Source of the DNA: G963664225 sp964538065
Lineage (GTDB): Bacteria; Verrucomicrobiota; Verrucomicrobiia; Limisphaerales; UBA1319
DNA: 64,000 bases
Assembly: GCA_964538065.1 (NCBI GenBank)
Contig: CAZIDG010000003.1
Location: forward strand, 62,001-126,000
Direction: 5' to 3'
The translations under genes were made by a program, and so were the position numbers. The stretch's first letter is position 1, and each line of letters begins with the position of its first letter. This document shows, in pieces, positions 1 through 10,000 of this stretch. The notes under the pieces were generated by a model. The model saw nothing but the letters and a program-made list of their open reading frames with translations. It was not told the DNA's origin and did no database searches.

Positions 1-1526
1 CGCCAGTACGAGAGGACGCGGTTCATTTCCGTGCCATCAATCACCCAGCGCTGGTCCCGGAAATCCGCGCTGTGGTAGCTGATGGGCGCCACGGCCAGGG
101 GATCCGGCGTGGCGGATACCTGGGCCGGGTTGATCATCCCCTCAAGCTGGTACTCGATCGTGCTGTCGATTGATTTCTCGCCTGTCTGGGCGGTGGGAAC
201 GGTCAGGTTGATCGTGACGACCACAGGATTGTCCGTCAGGGTGCCGGTCCAGACGATCTCGCCTTGCTGGATTTCCGGGCTGCCATTGCCGCTGACACTG
301 GCCAGTTGCCATCCCGTGGGCAACTGGCTTGTCCATTTGAGGGAGAGCAGTTTCTTGCCGGTCGTATAGGCGATTCTGCCGGTCATTGTGGCGGTGCCGG
401 GCGAGTTGTAGCCGTTGCAGGATTGGGTGGCCGTCAGATCCCCGGTTGGAATGGTCACGGGTTCAAACACAGCGCGCACGGTCTTGTTACCCTGCATGGT
501 GAGGGTGGCAGGGTTCTGGCTTCCCTGCAAATCTCCCGCCCAATAACTGAACTTGTAGTTTGCATCAGGCACTGCGGTGAGAGTCACCGATGTTCCCGCC
601 TGGTAGCTGGGCTTGTCCGGATTCTTCTGGATGCTCCCATGCTCGGATTGCAGGGTCAATGTGAAGGTCTCGCCACCCTGTGTGTAGTCCACCGTCCAAC
701 TGATATTCGGCATGCTTTGTGAGATGGTAATCTCCTTGGCCGGAGGCGATACCCATCCGTCCACTGCCGTAAACAGGATGGTATATGTTTTGAAGGTGTC
801 TGTCTGAAAAGTGGTTCCGGAATCGCGCCAGGTTAGCTCCCCCTGGATGCTCCATTTGGCGCCAGCCGAGACCACTGCTTCAGGGCGTATATGGATGGTG
901 ATGGATCCACCGGACTGACTGGTGGATTCGAAGTTGGCGTTCACCACCATGTTGCTTTTGATGTAAAAGGTCACGGGATTGTCCGTGCCCGAGATGTTCC
1001 CGGACCATCCGGTGAATTTGTAGCCTGCATCGGGAACTGCCGTGAGAATGATCATGGTCCCGGTGGTGAAGGTGTCGTCACTGGGAGTTTTATTCACCCG
1101 TCCATGATTACCCGCGTTGATGGTCAGGCTCCATCGATTCGTGTCCGTCGGGCTGGCATACCCGCTGTCCGGGGCGCTGAATGCGCTGAAATCGGAGCCG
1201 CTGTAGGCGCGAATCCAATAATAGTACGTCTGGCCCGGCGTCACATCGTAATCCATGTACCAATTCCACCACTCGTCGCTCTGAAATTGGGCCGAGCTGA
1301 TGTTGGAACTGGTGGCGCGCCAGACCTCAAACTCGACTCCGTAATAGTCATCCCACTGCACTTCGATCGCGGTGGGAAACAAGCCATCGCTGGCTTTTAC
1401 TCCGGTGGGAGCATTGAGTGCCTGCACGGGGCAGGCGCCCACTCCCAGGAGCAGAACTGCAAGCATGGCCCAGATTCCCATCCATGGACTGCATGTTGGT
1501 AAGAAACGAACATGATGAGCATTCAT
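1..1526 (-). CDS. Secreted bacterial-repeat (InlB B-repeat-like) protein, truncated by the window edge
   Basis: A continuous reading frame of about 508 codons starts at ATG 1526-1524 and runs off the window start without a stop. The SD-like AGAGGA lies 8 nt upstream of the start. The N-terminus is an extended signal peptide (hydrophobic MLAVLLLGVG, then a likely cleavage after VQA). It is followed by a fibronectin-III-like segment (about residues 35-130), a bacterial repeat of the GWSG type (about 135-205), a PEGA-like segment with WRDSG, a second bacterial repeat with YWAG (about 280-355), and a beta-rich region. The last visible residues carry the motif FRDQRWVIDGTEMNRVL, which I recall as a recurrent C-terminal module in secreted PVC proteins, so little of the gene may be missing. 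Probably a cell-surface or extracellular protein; substrate unknown. Confidence 0.75.
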   Translation of the reverse strand, partial: MNAHHVRFLPTCSPWMGIWAMLAVLLLGVGACPVQALNAPTGVKASDGLFPTAIEVQWDDYYGVEFEVWRATSSNISSAQFQSDEWWNWYMDYDVTPGQTYYYWIRAYSGSDFSAFSAPDSGYASPTDTNRWSLTINAGNHGRVNKTPSDDTFTTGTMIILTAVPDAGYKFTGWSGNISGTDNPVTFYIKSNMVVNANFESTSQSGGSITIHIRPEAVVSAGAKWSIQGELTWRDSGTTFQTDTFKTYTILFTAVDGWVSPPAKEITISQSMPNISWTVDYTQGGETFTLTLQSEHGSIQKNPDKPSYQAGTSVTLTAVPDANYKFSYWAGDLQGSQNPATLTMQGNKTVRAVFEPVTIPTGDLTATQSCNGYNSPGTATMTGRIAYTTGKKLLSLKWTSQLPTGWQLASVSGNGSPEIQQGEIVWTGTLTDNPVVVTINLTVPTAQTGEKSIDSTIEYQLEGMINPAQVSATPDPLAVAPISYHSADFRDQRWVIDGTEMNRVLSYW

Positions 1527-1806
1527 AGTCTTATTCCTCTAAATGATAGATCAAAAAGGCCCTATACCTCCTGCCTTACACCAAACGCTGTGAGGGGCCG
1601 AAAATCAATCAGGAAAAGGCCTATTTTGGGCTCGGAGAAAATCCTAAAGATCGGCAAGGCCACTGGGGTAGGACACGCAGGCGAGCTCCATGTGGGAACG
1701 TTCAAATCCTTCCCGTTGAACGAGGGTATGAAGGCTCAAACTGGACGCATCATTTCAGCGGTGGTAAACTGACTGGCAGTCAGCCACATCAACAAAGAAG
1801 ACCGAT

Positions 1807-2850
1807 ATGAAACGGAGATCATTCATCAGAACAATAGGCGGGGCAGCGGGGGCGTGTGCGTTGGGTGTGCCCGACCTGTTTGCCGAAGCGCTTGAGGAGG
1901 AAAAGGTTAATGGCATGCCGCGCCGGGCTCTGGGCCGGACCGGCCTGAAGATTTCAGTGGTGGGATTCCCGGGACTGGCGCTCAACCACTATCCCCAGGA
2001 GGAATGCACCAAGGGGTTGCACAGGGTGTTTGAGCAGGGGATGAATTATTTCGATGTGGCACCCGCGTATGGCAACGGGGTGTGCGAGACACGCATGGGC
2101 ATCGGGCTGCAGGGGATCGACCGCTCCAAATACTTCCTGGCCTGCAAGACCAATAAGCGGGACAAGGAGGGCGCCCAGAAGGAGTTGGAGAATTCCCTTA
2201 CCCAGTTGAAGACGGATCACTTCGACCTCTATCAACTCCATCACCTGCGAGAGCCCGCGGAAGTGCGCAAGGCCCTGGGGCCGGGCGGCGCCATGGAAGC
2301 GATCCTCAAGGCCCGGGAGCAGGGGAAGATCAAATACATCGGGTTCTCCGCCCATACCACCAAGGCGGCCTTGCTGGCCATGAAGGAGTTTCAGTTCGAT
2401 ACCATCATGTTCCCGATCAATTTCGTGGAGTATTACACGATTGGTTTTGGCAAGGAAGTGCTCGAAACGGCCAGGGAAAAGGGCATGGGCGTGCTGGCCA
2501 TCAAAGCGTTGAGCCGCGGGCAGTGGCCCGAAGGCGCGGAGCGCACCCGCAAATGGTGGTATCGGGCCACCGAGGAAATGGAGGAGGTCCACATGGCCAT
2601 CCGGTGGTCGCTTTCGCAGCCGAACGTGGCCTCGACCTTCACACCGTCGTTCCTGGATCTGGTGGACAAGGCCATCGAGGCAGCCAAGGCCGTCAGGCCC
2701 ATCACCCAGGAGGAACGCGACAAGCTGCGCGAAATTGCGGGCAAATGCCGTTCGGTGTTCAAGAGCGAGGAGGATCGTGTGGTGAACCTAACGATGGCTC
2801 CTGCGTATTATGACTGCCCGCATCAGCACCATGGCGGGCATCTGGCCTGA
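1807..2850 (+). CDS. Tat-exported aldo/keto reductase
   Basis: The 347-residue protein begins with a twin-arginine signal (MKRRSFIRTIGGAAG), suggesting export in folded form. The mature part is an aldo/keto reductase: ALGRTGLKISVVGFPG opens the barrel, and the catalytic Asp and Tyr are seen in FDVAPAYGNG, the Lys in ACKTNK and the His in LYQLHHL. The family reduces carbonyls with NAD(P)H; in PVC bacteria many Tat-exported members sit beside sugar-degrading enzymes, but no substrate can be inferred here. The C-terminus YYDCPHQHHGGH is Cys/His-rich, but one Cys alone does not suggest a ferredoxin tail. It stands alone and is followed by a strong terminator shared with the convergent CotH gene. 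Confidence 0.88.
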   Translation: MKRRSFIRTIGGAAGACALGVPDLFAEALEEEKVNGMPRRALGRTGLKISVVGFPGLALNHYPQEECTKGLHRVFEQGMNYFDVAPAYGNGVCETRMGIGLQGIDRSKYFLACKTNKRDKEGAQKELENSLTQLKTDHFDLYQLHHLREPAEVRKALGPGGAMEAILKAREQGKIKYIGFSAHTTKAALLAMKEFQFDTIMFPINFVEYYTIGFGKEVLETAREKGMGVLAIKALSRGQWPEGAERTRKWWYRATEEMEEVHMAIRWSLSQPNVASTFTPSFLDLVDKAIEAAKAVRPITQEERDKLREIAGKCRSVFKSEEDRVVNLTMAPAYYDCPHQHHGGHLA

Positions 2851-2863
2851 CATCCTTTAAACG

Positions 2864-2897
2864 AAACACCCCTGGAATGAGCATTCCAGGGGTGTTT
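2864..2897. terminator. Bidirectional rho-independent terminator
   Basis: A perfect 15-bp inverted repeat (2864-2878 and 2883-2897) with a 4-nt loop, flanked by A/T runs on both sides, lies between the convergent aldo/keto reductase and CotH-protein genes. It can serve both strands. Confidence 0.9.
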
Positions 2898-2916
2898 GGC
2901 TTTAAACCGTCTGATC

Positions 2917-5900
2917 TTATTCCTTGCGCAAACGGAAGAACCGGTTTTCCGCGGGGAAGATGACGGTGGTCTGATTGCTGACCACACCGGCCACGGGTGT
3001 CCATTCCGTCGCGGGCAACGAAGGGGCGGATTCGAGCACAAAACCGCTGCAATCGACAGGCCAGGAGATGTTCGCCGTGCCATTGGCATACGTGACGGAC
3101 AAAACAGGCGGCTGGGTGACGGTGTAGGTCGTGACGTTTGAGGCGCTCCAGGTGTTGGCCTGCCTGACGCGCGCAATGATGGTCTGGTTGCCGGATAGGG
3201 TCACTGGACCTGTATAGATCTTTGCATCTGGCGAGATGGCGCCTCCGGTCAGGCGTGGATCAGTCCCATTGGTGGTATAATAAATGGTGCCCACGGTCGT
3301 GCGCATGGTGATCTGGATCGCGCCATTATATTCGCCACCGGGAAGATTGAACTCCGGCGCCACCACGGTGGGATACAAACCCGCGCCGATGAACAGCAAC
3401 AACATCCGCGAGGATCGTTGCGGGAAGAATTGCGTGAGGAGCCGGTTTTTCTCGATGACCCACTCAATATCGCGCGTGTAAGGGCGGTCTTGCCGCACCA
3501 CATCCCCCCATCGGGCTGATTCGCAGACAATGGCCCGGTCAATGGTGTCGCAGAGTTTCAGAAACCGCTGAGTGGCCTGGTTGGTGCTCATGGCGCCATC
3601 GTTGAGGAAATGCTTGTGGGCACGGTCTGCGAACAAGAGGCGCCACTCGGCGTTTTGCCGAAGCTGATTGTAAATGTAGGCGGGCGAATCAGCCTCGCTG
3701 GAATCGGCACCCACCCCCGTGCGGTCCTCGGGGACCCAGGGTGGGGTTTCCAGGGTGTATTCGGCATCCCAGACAAAGAAATGGAATTGCCCATTGGTTT
3801 CGCGTTTGCGGGCGGCATTCCAGTTCTGCCAGGGCCAATCCACGGTGCTGCAATAGAAATTGAGCATCATGTAGTCCGCCAGATTGGTCACATTGACATA
3901 GCTCTTGATCTGGGCATACGCCTCGGGAGTGGACAATCCTTGGCGGGCAATGCTCATCATGGCGTTCCATGCATTCTTGTCGCCGTCCTTGGCCCGTGCG
4001 ATGGTGCTCGGATCGCTGAATATGGCATCGTATTCCTCCTTTTCACCACCCATGTAGGAGGCGGCAAATGAGGCATCGGTGCGTTCGCTGGGGTTGTACA
4101 GGCCCCAGTAGAGGCCGTTGACGTACAAGTGGACGAACCGTTCATGCGCGCTGGGTTGGCCCATGGCCAACTGGCTTTCCTTGGTGAACTGGTCACGCAC
4201 ATAAATCGCGTGCGTGCGTTCCGCTCCATCGGCATTTCCATTGTTCAGCGGGCCCGAATTATCAGTGCGGACCCACGACATGTTGAAGTTGGGGCGAAAG
4301 GCGAGGAAGTCAAATTCGTCCACCTGGGAATCGTCAAAGAAACGGTACTTGAGTTTGGTGGGCCCATATTTGGCCTTGAACGTGAGGCCGATGCCATGCT
4401 TGGGCGTCATGCTGCGGCTGGCCGAGCCTACAATCTGAATGCCACAATTGACCTGGAATCCTTTGCGTGAGCCGTCCGGGAAAAACATTTCCGCGGAACA
4501 CGGCCGCTCGTAATCCTCGCCGCGCCCGCCGCTGAGGGTGTAAACTCCATCGGGGCCCCAGAAATCAGCGGAATCCATGGCGATGCTTACCACCGGCAGG
4601 GATTTCATGTCGTCACGAATCCGTCCGGCATAGAGGGCGTTGGTGACCACGCGGGGATCCATGGCCCAGTCATTGCCCCAATTATTGGGATACCCCGCCC
4701 CATTCTGGACGAGCACCTGGTTCAGGAAGATGTAGGTCTGGGCCTCGGTGGCCATGGATTCATAGCCCTCCTTGTAGGCCCCGACGCGCAAGACCGTGGT
4801 CCGGTCAATGGTGATCGGGCCCTGATACACCGTCCCGTGCGTCAGGGAAGGCTCCGTTCCATTGGTGGTGTACATGACCGTGACCCCTGGCGTGGCACAG
4901 GTGATGTTCAGTTGGAAGGGCGCATCATAGAAACCCCGGTCATGATCAAATTTGGTGTCGGCCACAAAACCGAGGAACCCGAGTTCATTATCGGTGCCTG
5001 GAGTCGGATTATGGAAGAAACGACCTTCCGCAACCGTCACCGATTTGCCCTCCAATTCGGGCAGGATGAGAAAATCCATGTCGCTGGCCGTGAGATTCAG
5101 ACCATGGATGGCCAGGACATTGGTGCCGGGTACGAGCAGCGAAACGTAATTCGAAAGATCGATGGTCTCCACCTGGCCTGCGGCGGGCATGGCATGTTCG
5201 GCCGTGGCCATGGAATTCCAAACGGCTGAGGCGGGAGCGTTGCGGCGTGCAACCTCTGTCCCGTTGAGATAGGCGATAAAGCCATCATCATACCGCATGA
5301 GCAGCGAGAGCGTGTTAAAGGACACCCCTTCATTCACTGTGAAGGGAAGGCGGAGGTACGCGCTGGCATTTTTGCCGAGCATGGCCTTTTCGATGTTTGA
5401 TGCGATGGCCCCCCCGATGCCCGTCAGGGCGGCCGGAGATGTCCCCTGGTATAAGAGTTTGACCTGGGCTTCCGTGAGGTCCGTGGTCCACAGGGATACG
5501 TCATCGATCAGACCGTTGGCATTCTCACCCCAGACGTCCGGATCACCGCCCCAAAAGAACGGGTTGGCCTCAATGTCGGCACTCACCGTGGAGGTTCCCA
5601 CCACGCTGGCATTATCATAATAAGTCAGAGTGGCGCCGTTCTTGACCACCACCAGATGCCTCCAACTGCCTGTGGGGATTGCATGGGCAATAAAGCCGAC
5701 ATCGCCGTCGTGGTAGTATTCGAAATTCGAAGGTGTGAACTTGATGAATTGCACCGCGCCCGAAGCTCCACCCGAGCGGTTGCCGAGGATCACCGCGTTT
5801 TCGTTGGGCACGGAGTTTTGCTTGTACCAGAACGACCATGTGAAATTGCTGGTGCTTTGCCCCATCCGTGGGATGGTGCCTGCGCTGGCGTAACTGGACT

Positions 5901-6672
5901 CACCATTGAAGCTCAGGACGGTGCCGCGCTCCGGATCGTTGGTGATCCACTGGGCATTCTTGATCACCCCGTTTTCACCTCCATTGACCAGGTTGGATGC
6001 CACCGTGCCCGAGCCTTCCTGGATGGGCCAGTAGGCAAAGAGATGAGTCGTGCTTTGGACCGGGCCTGCATCAAAACCGATTCCGGTTTTCGCGCTTTGC
6101 CAGGAGGCATCGTTGAACGATCGTTGCGCCCAGTTGGTTCCGAGCGTCCCATCCTGTGGGATCAGATACCGGGCGGCAGCACCCGCCGAAAGCAACCGCG
6201 AGGTGGTGGTTTCCATGCCCTGGCCATACGAAATATCTTCATATTGCTCGGGGAACGTGGGTGAAAATTGCGAGGCGATGGTGACTCCGTCCGGCATTGT
6301 GAGGGCCAGGTACTCACCCGAAGCGCTCAATTGAAAGCTCGTGTGCAGATTCTGACCGGGCACGCCCCGGTTCTTCCCCGAGGCAAAGACCACCAGGTAT
6401 CCCTGGGCGGCGATGTTGGTGGCCGGCAACTGCCATTTTTGAAGGTTGCCCGCATTGTCGGAAAGGGACCAGTTTGCCAGATCCACGCTTGCGTTGGATA
6501 CATTGTGTAACTCGATCCAATCTGATGGGTCACCGTCCTCATCCTTTAAGGATGTGGCGTTTTTTGCCATGAATTCACTGATTACCACCGGACTGGCTGC
6601 CTGGATCAAGGGCAGTCCCAGACTGACGGCAAACAAGCACAAGAAACGTCCAAACGCTATTCTCAGGGACAT
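2917..6672 (-). CDS. Secreted CotH-family protein with lamin-tail, LamG and chitobiase C-terminal-like domains
   Basis: 1251 residues with a signal peptide (cleavage probably after IQA). In order: a lamin-tail domain (about 25-135, with VVISEFMAKN and DWIELHN), a LamG/concanavalin-like domain (about 210-410), a galactose-binding-like stretch, a chitobiase-C-terminal-like domain (VMYTTNGTEPSL, about 585-645), a CotH kinase-like domain (about 690-1060, with SRSMTPKHGIGLTFKAKYG, VNGLYWGLYNPSER and FFVWDAEYTLE), and a second chitobiase-like domain near 1125-1190. It ends in RFFRLRKE, a tail common in Verrucomicrobia secreted proteins. CotH domains are atypical protein kinases in spore coats; the role of these large secreted versions is not established. 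ATG start with a signal sequence directly after it. Confidence 0.85.
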   Translation of the reverse strand: MSLRIAFGRFLCLFAVSLGLPLIQAASPVVISEFMAKNATSLKDEDGDPSDWIELHNVSNASVDLANWSLSDNAGNLQKWQLPATNIAAQGYLVVFASGKNRGVPGQNLHTSFQLSASGEYLALTMPDGVTIASQFSPTFPEQYEDISYGQGMETTTSRLLSAGAAARYLIPQDGTLGTNWAQRSFNDASWQSAKTGIGFDAGPVQSTTHLFAYWPIQEGSGTVASNLVNGGENGVIKNAQWITNDPERGTVLSFNGESSYASAGTIPRMGQSTSNFTWSFWYKQNSVPNENAVILGNRSGGASGAVQFIKFTPSNFEYYHDGDVGFIAHAIPTGSWRHLVVVKNGATLTYYDNASVVGTSTVSADIEANPFFWGGDPDVWGENANGLIDDVSLWTTDLTEAQVKLLYQGTSPAALTGIGGAIASNIEKAMLGKNASAYLRLPFTVNEGVSFNTLSLLMRYDDGFIAYLNGTEVARRNAPASAVWNSMATAEHAMPAAGQVETIDLSNYVSLLVPGTNVLAIHGLNLTASDMDFLILPELEGKSVTVAEGRFFHNPTPGTDNELGFLGFVADTKFDHDRGFYDAPFQLNITCATPGVTVMYTTNGTEPSLTHGTVYQGPITIDRTTVLRVGAYKEGYESMATEAQTYIFLNQVLVQNGAGYPNNWGNDWAMDPRVVTNALYAGRIRDDMKSLPVVSIAMDSADFWGPDGVYTLSGGRGEDYERPCSAEMFFPDGSRKGFQVNCGIQIVGSASRSMTPKHGIGLTFKAKYGPTKLKYRFFDDSQVDEFDFLAFRPNFNMSWVRTDNSGPLNNGNADGAERTHAIYVRDQFTKESQLAMGQPSAHERFVHLYVNGLYWGLYNPSERTDASFAASYMGGEKEEYDAIFSDPSTIARAKDGDKNAWNAMMSIARQGLSTPEAYAQIKSYVNVTNLADYMMLNFYCSTVDWPWQNWNAARKRETNGQFHFFVWDAEYTLETPPWVPEDRTGVGADSSEADSPAYIYNQLRQNAEWRLLFADRAHKHFLNDGAMSTNQATQRFLKLCDTIDRAIVCESARWGDVVRQDRPYTRDIEWVIEKNRLLTQFFPQRSSRMLLLFIGAGLYPTVVAPEFNLPGGEYNGAIQITMRTTVGTIYYTTNGTDPRLTGGAISPDAKIYTGPVTLSGNQTIIARVRQANTWSASNVTTYTVTQPPVLSVTYANGTANISWPVDCSGFVLESAPSLPATEWTPVAGVVSNQTTVIFPAENRFFRLRKE

Positions 6673-7019
6673 AATATGGTTTATTTAGCACGTTTTGTGC
6701 CTGCCACGCACCTGTAATTTTGTGCTAGTTTGACCGGCTGTGGCCTTTACGTCAGAAGTCGATGTCCCGCCCTGGGCGTGGCAAAATCGTGGGACACGGA
6801 TTGTCCGTGAATATCGTTGAAGGAAATGGTCGTTTACTCCTGTTCCTCACACGTTATATTACCGGCATTCCATGAATGGAACCATTTGGCGCAATGGTGG
6901 TGCCTTGACCACAATCACATGCGGCACAGGCGATCGCAAATAACCGAACGGTTTGCGCAGGAATGGTTTCTTTCAGGGCAAACAGAGCGATGTGCCTCTG
7001 GCGATTGGTTTGTGACATC
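6673..7019. other. Intergenic region between divergent CotH and hybrid-kinase genes
   Basis: No gene is seen here. It contains a short perfect palindrome TTCCATGAATGGAA at 6868-6881 and a -10-like TTATATT near 6854-6860, either of which could belong to the kinase promoter. An in-frame ATG at 6963 would extend the kinase N-terminus but spoils its signal sequence. Confidence 0.4.
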
Positions 7020-10000
7020 ATGTTGAAGCGATCGATGAGGGTGATTGGCGTTGTGATGTTGGCCTGGCTATCCTGTTGCCTTCCAATATGGGCACAGGAT
7101 ATGGCGACCAGTATCCGGGAGAAAACCTATCGGGTTCTCTATGTGAATTCCTATCACCCGGGCTATCTCTGGTCTGACCAGCTTTATACAAGCATTCGGG
7201 AGACTTTTCTTGAAACCTTCGGGCAGCGATTGGACTTGCGGGTGGAATACCTCGATGCCAAACGGTTTGACTCCTCTTTGAATGGTGAGCTCGGCACCCA
7301 GATTCTGGCGACGTGGTCGAGAAAGTACCGCGGCGAGCATTTCGACCTTCTGATGGTCACCGACCAGGATGCCTACAATCTGATGAGAACGGCGCGGGAC
7401 AGCTTGTTCCCCGGTGTGCCGATGGTTTTTTCAGGGGTTGAGGAAATCCATCCCATTCCTCCCAAGACGACCGGTGTGCTGGCCAGCACGGATTACCAGG
7501 GCAACATCGATCTCATCCTGCGCCTGCTTCCTGGCACGAAACAAATATGGGTTGTGACCGATACCTCCGCCACAGGGAGGGCCAACCGGGAGAACGTGGA
7601 ACGGCTTCGCGCCGAGTATGCCGGGCGTGTGACCCTGCGTTTTTTCGATGAGGGGGCGGGCATCTCCCCTCAGGATTTGCTGGCCAGGATCAAGCAGGTA
7701 CGACTGCCTGATGTGGTGTTTTTTCTCGATTATTTCAATGCGCCTTCCGGAAAGTACGTTGATCTCGAAACCTTTTTGCCGCTCCTGACCCGCACGGCAT
7801 CTGTGCCCGTATTCAGTCACTTGGATCTCTACCTTGGCATGGGTGTAACAGGGGGCAAAATGAACAGCGGCCTCGTCCAGGGCCACCAGGTCGCCGAGTT
7901 GGCCGTCCGTTTGTTGAAAGGCGAAGCGATAGCCAGCTTTCCTCCCCAGACGGAGATTTCCCTGCCCATGTTCAATTACACAGAGATTGTCCATTATGGC
8001 ATACCCCTTTCAAGGATTCCCAAGGCAAGTCATGTCATCAACCGTCCGGACGGTCTGTGGCAAAAATATGGGTGGTACCTGGTTCTGGCGGTTAGCTTTA
8101 TCGTGCTCGAAGGAATCTTGATTGCGTGGTTGTTCCTTCTATTGCATCGGCAGCGTTCGTTGCAGCGCGAGGCGCGCCTGGGCGAGGAGCGGTATCGTGA
8201 GCTGGTTGAGAATGCCAACAGCATCATCCTGCGCATGGATAAAGAGGGGCGGGTGATTTTCATCAACGAGTTCGCCCAGCGTTTTTTCGGTTATCAACCT
8301 CAAGAGATCATTGGACGCAATGTCGTGGGCACCATTGTGCCTGAGACCGATTCGAATGGTACGGACACCCGCTCCATTCTCCAGGAGGTTTGCCGTCATC
8401 CAGACCGCTTTACCACGAATGAAAATGAAAACATACGCCGGGATGGGAGCAGGGTGTGGGTAACCTGGACCAACAAACCGATGTTCGATGCGCAGGGAAA
8501 CCTCTGCCAGATCCTCTGTGTCGGCAATGACAGCACAAAGCGCAAACGTGCGGAGGATGCGTTGCTGGAAAGCGAGACCCGTTTCGAACGGTTGTTTACC
8601 ATGGCCCCCATTCCCATGGTTCATGTTTCCAGGGATGGCGCCATTCTGGCTGTGAATGCACGCATGTACCAGTTGCTTGGCTACACGCTTGAGGAGATCC
8701 CTGCCTTGGACCAGTGGTGGGATCATGTGTATCCCGATCCCGAATACCGGCGATGGGCCATGAAGTCCTGGGCCGACTCCCTCCAGCGTGCCAGACAATC
8801 AGATGGCAATATCCAGTTTGGTGAGTACCAGGTGACCTGCAAGGATGGCACGGTGCGAACGCTCGAAATCGGCGGGACCCTGGTGGGCGAGAACATTCTC
8901 CTGACCATGTTCGATATGACCGAGCGCGAGCAGGCGGAGCAGGCCCTGCGCAAAAGCGAGGAGAATTTCCGCTCCCTCCTGGAAATGGCTCCCTATGGCA
9001 TTCTGGTCATGAATCCTGACGGGCGCCACAGCTACTTAAACTCTTTCTTTACCCAGATATTGGGCTACACGCTCGAGGACATTCCCAACTCGGAGGTGTG
9101 GTTTCAAAAGGCCTATCCCCGCCCTGAGTATCGCCAGCAAATGGTTGCCGAGTGGGAGTTGGAAATGCGCAAGGCTCAACGCACAGGCCCCATCGTCAAG
9201 ACCTGTTCCATCACCCGGCGCGATGGGGTGCTGCGGGAAATACGCTTTGTCATCGTGTTCATGGCCGATCAGAGAATCATTCTCACGATCGAGGACATTA
9301 CGGAGCGCCTCCGGGCGGAGGAGGACAAGGAGCGTCTTCAAGCGCAGTTGCTCCAGGCTCAGAAGATGGAATCCGTGGGTCGCCTGGCTGGCGGCATTGC
9401 CCACGATTTTAACAACATGCTGGGCGCCATCATCGGGTATGCTGACATGGCCCTGGAGGCGGTTCCCTCCTCTGATACGCTTCATGGTGACCTGCGGGAG
9501 ATCAAAAAGGCTGCTGAACGGTCGGCGGAGCTCACCCGCCAATTGCTCGCCTTCGCTCGCAAACAAACGGTCGTGCCCCGGATTCTCGATTTGAACACGA
9601 CAGTCGCTGGCATGCTCAAGATGCTCCAGCGCCTCATCGGCGAGGATATCGCTCTGGCTTGGATTCCGGGCGCCAGTCTCTGGCCCATCAAAATGGACCC
9701 CTCCCAGATCGATCAATTGCTGGCCAACTTGTGTGTGAATGCGCGTGATGCCATCGCGGGTGTGGGGCGGGTCACCATCGAAACCCAGAACAAAACCTGC
9801 GACCCTGCCCATGGTGTCCTGTGCGCTGGGGCCGTTCCAGGGGATTACGTGCTGCTCAAGGTGAGCGACGATGGATGTGGCATGAACCAGGAAGTCTTGC
9901 AGCACCTCTTTGAGCCTTTCTACACCACGAAGGAACTCGGCCATGGCACCGGCTTGGGACTCGCGACGGTGTATGGGATTGTAAAACAAAATGGAGGCTT

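Noticed and set aside
1512..1772. An 86-codon plus-strand frame in the gap before the aldo/keto reductase
   Set aside because: No ribosome site, no recognisable sequence, and it overlaps the start region of the divergent gene.
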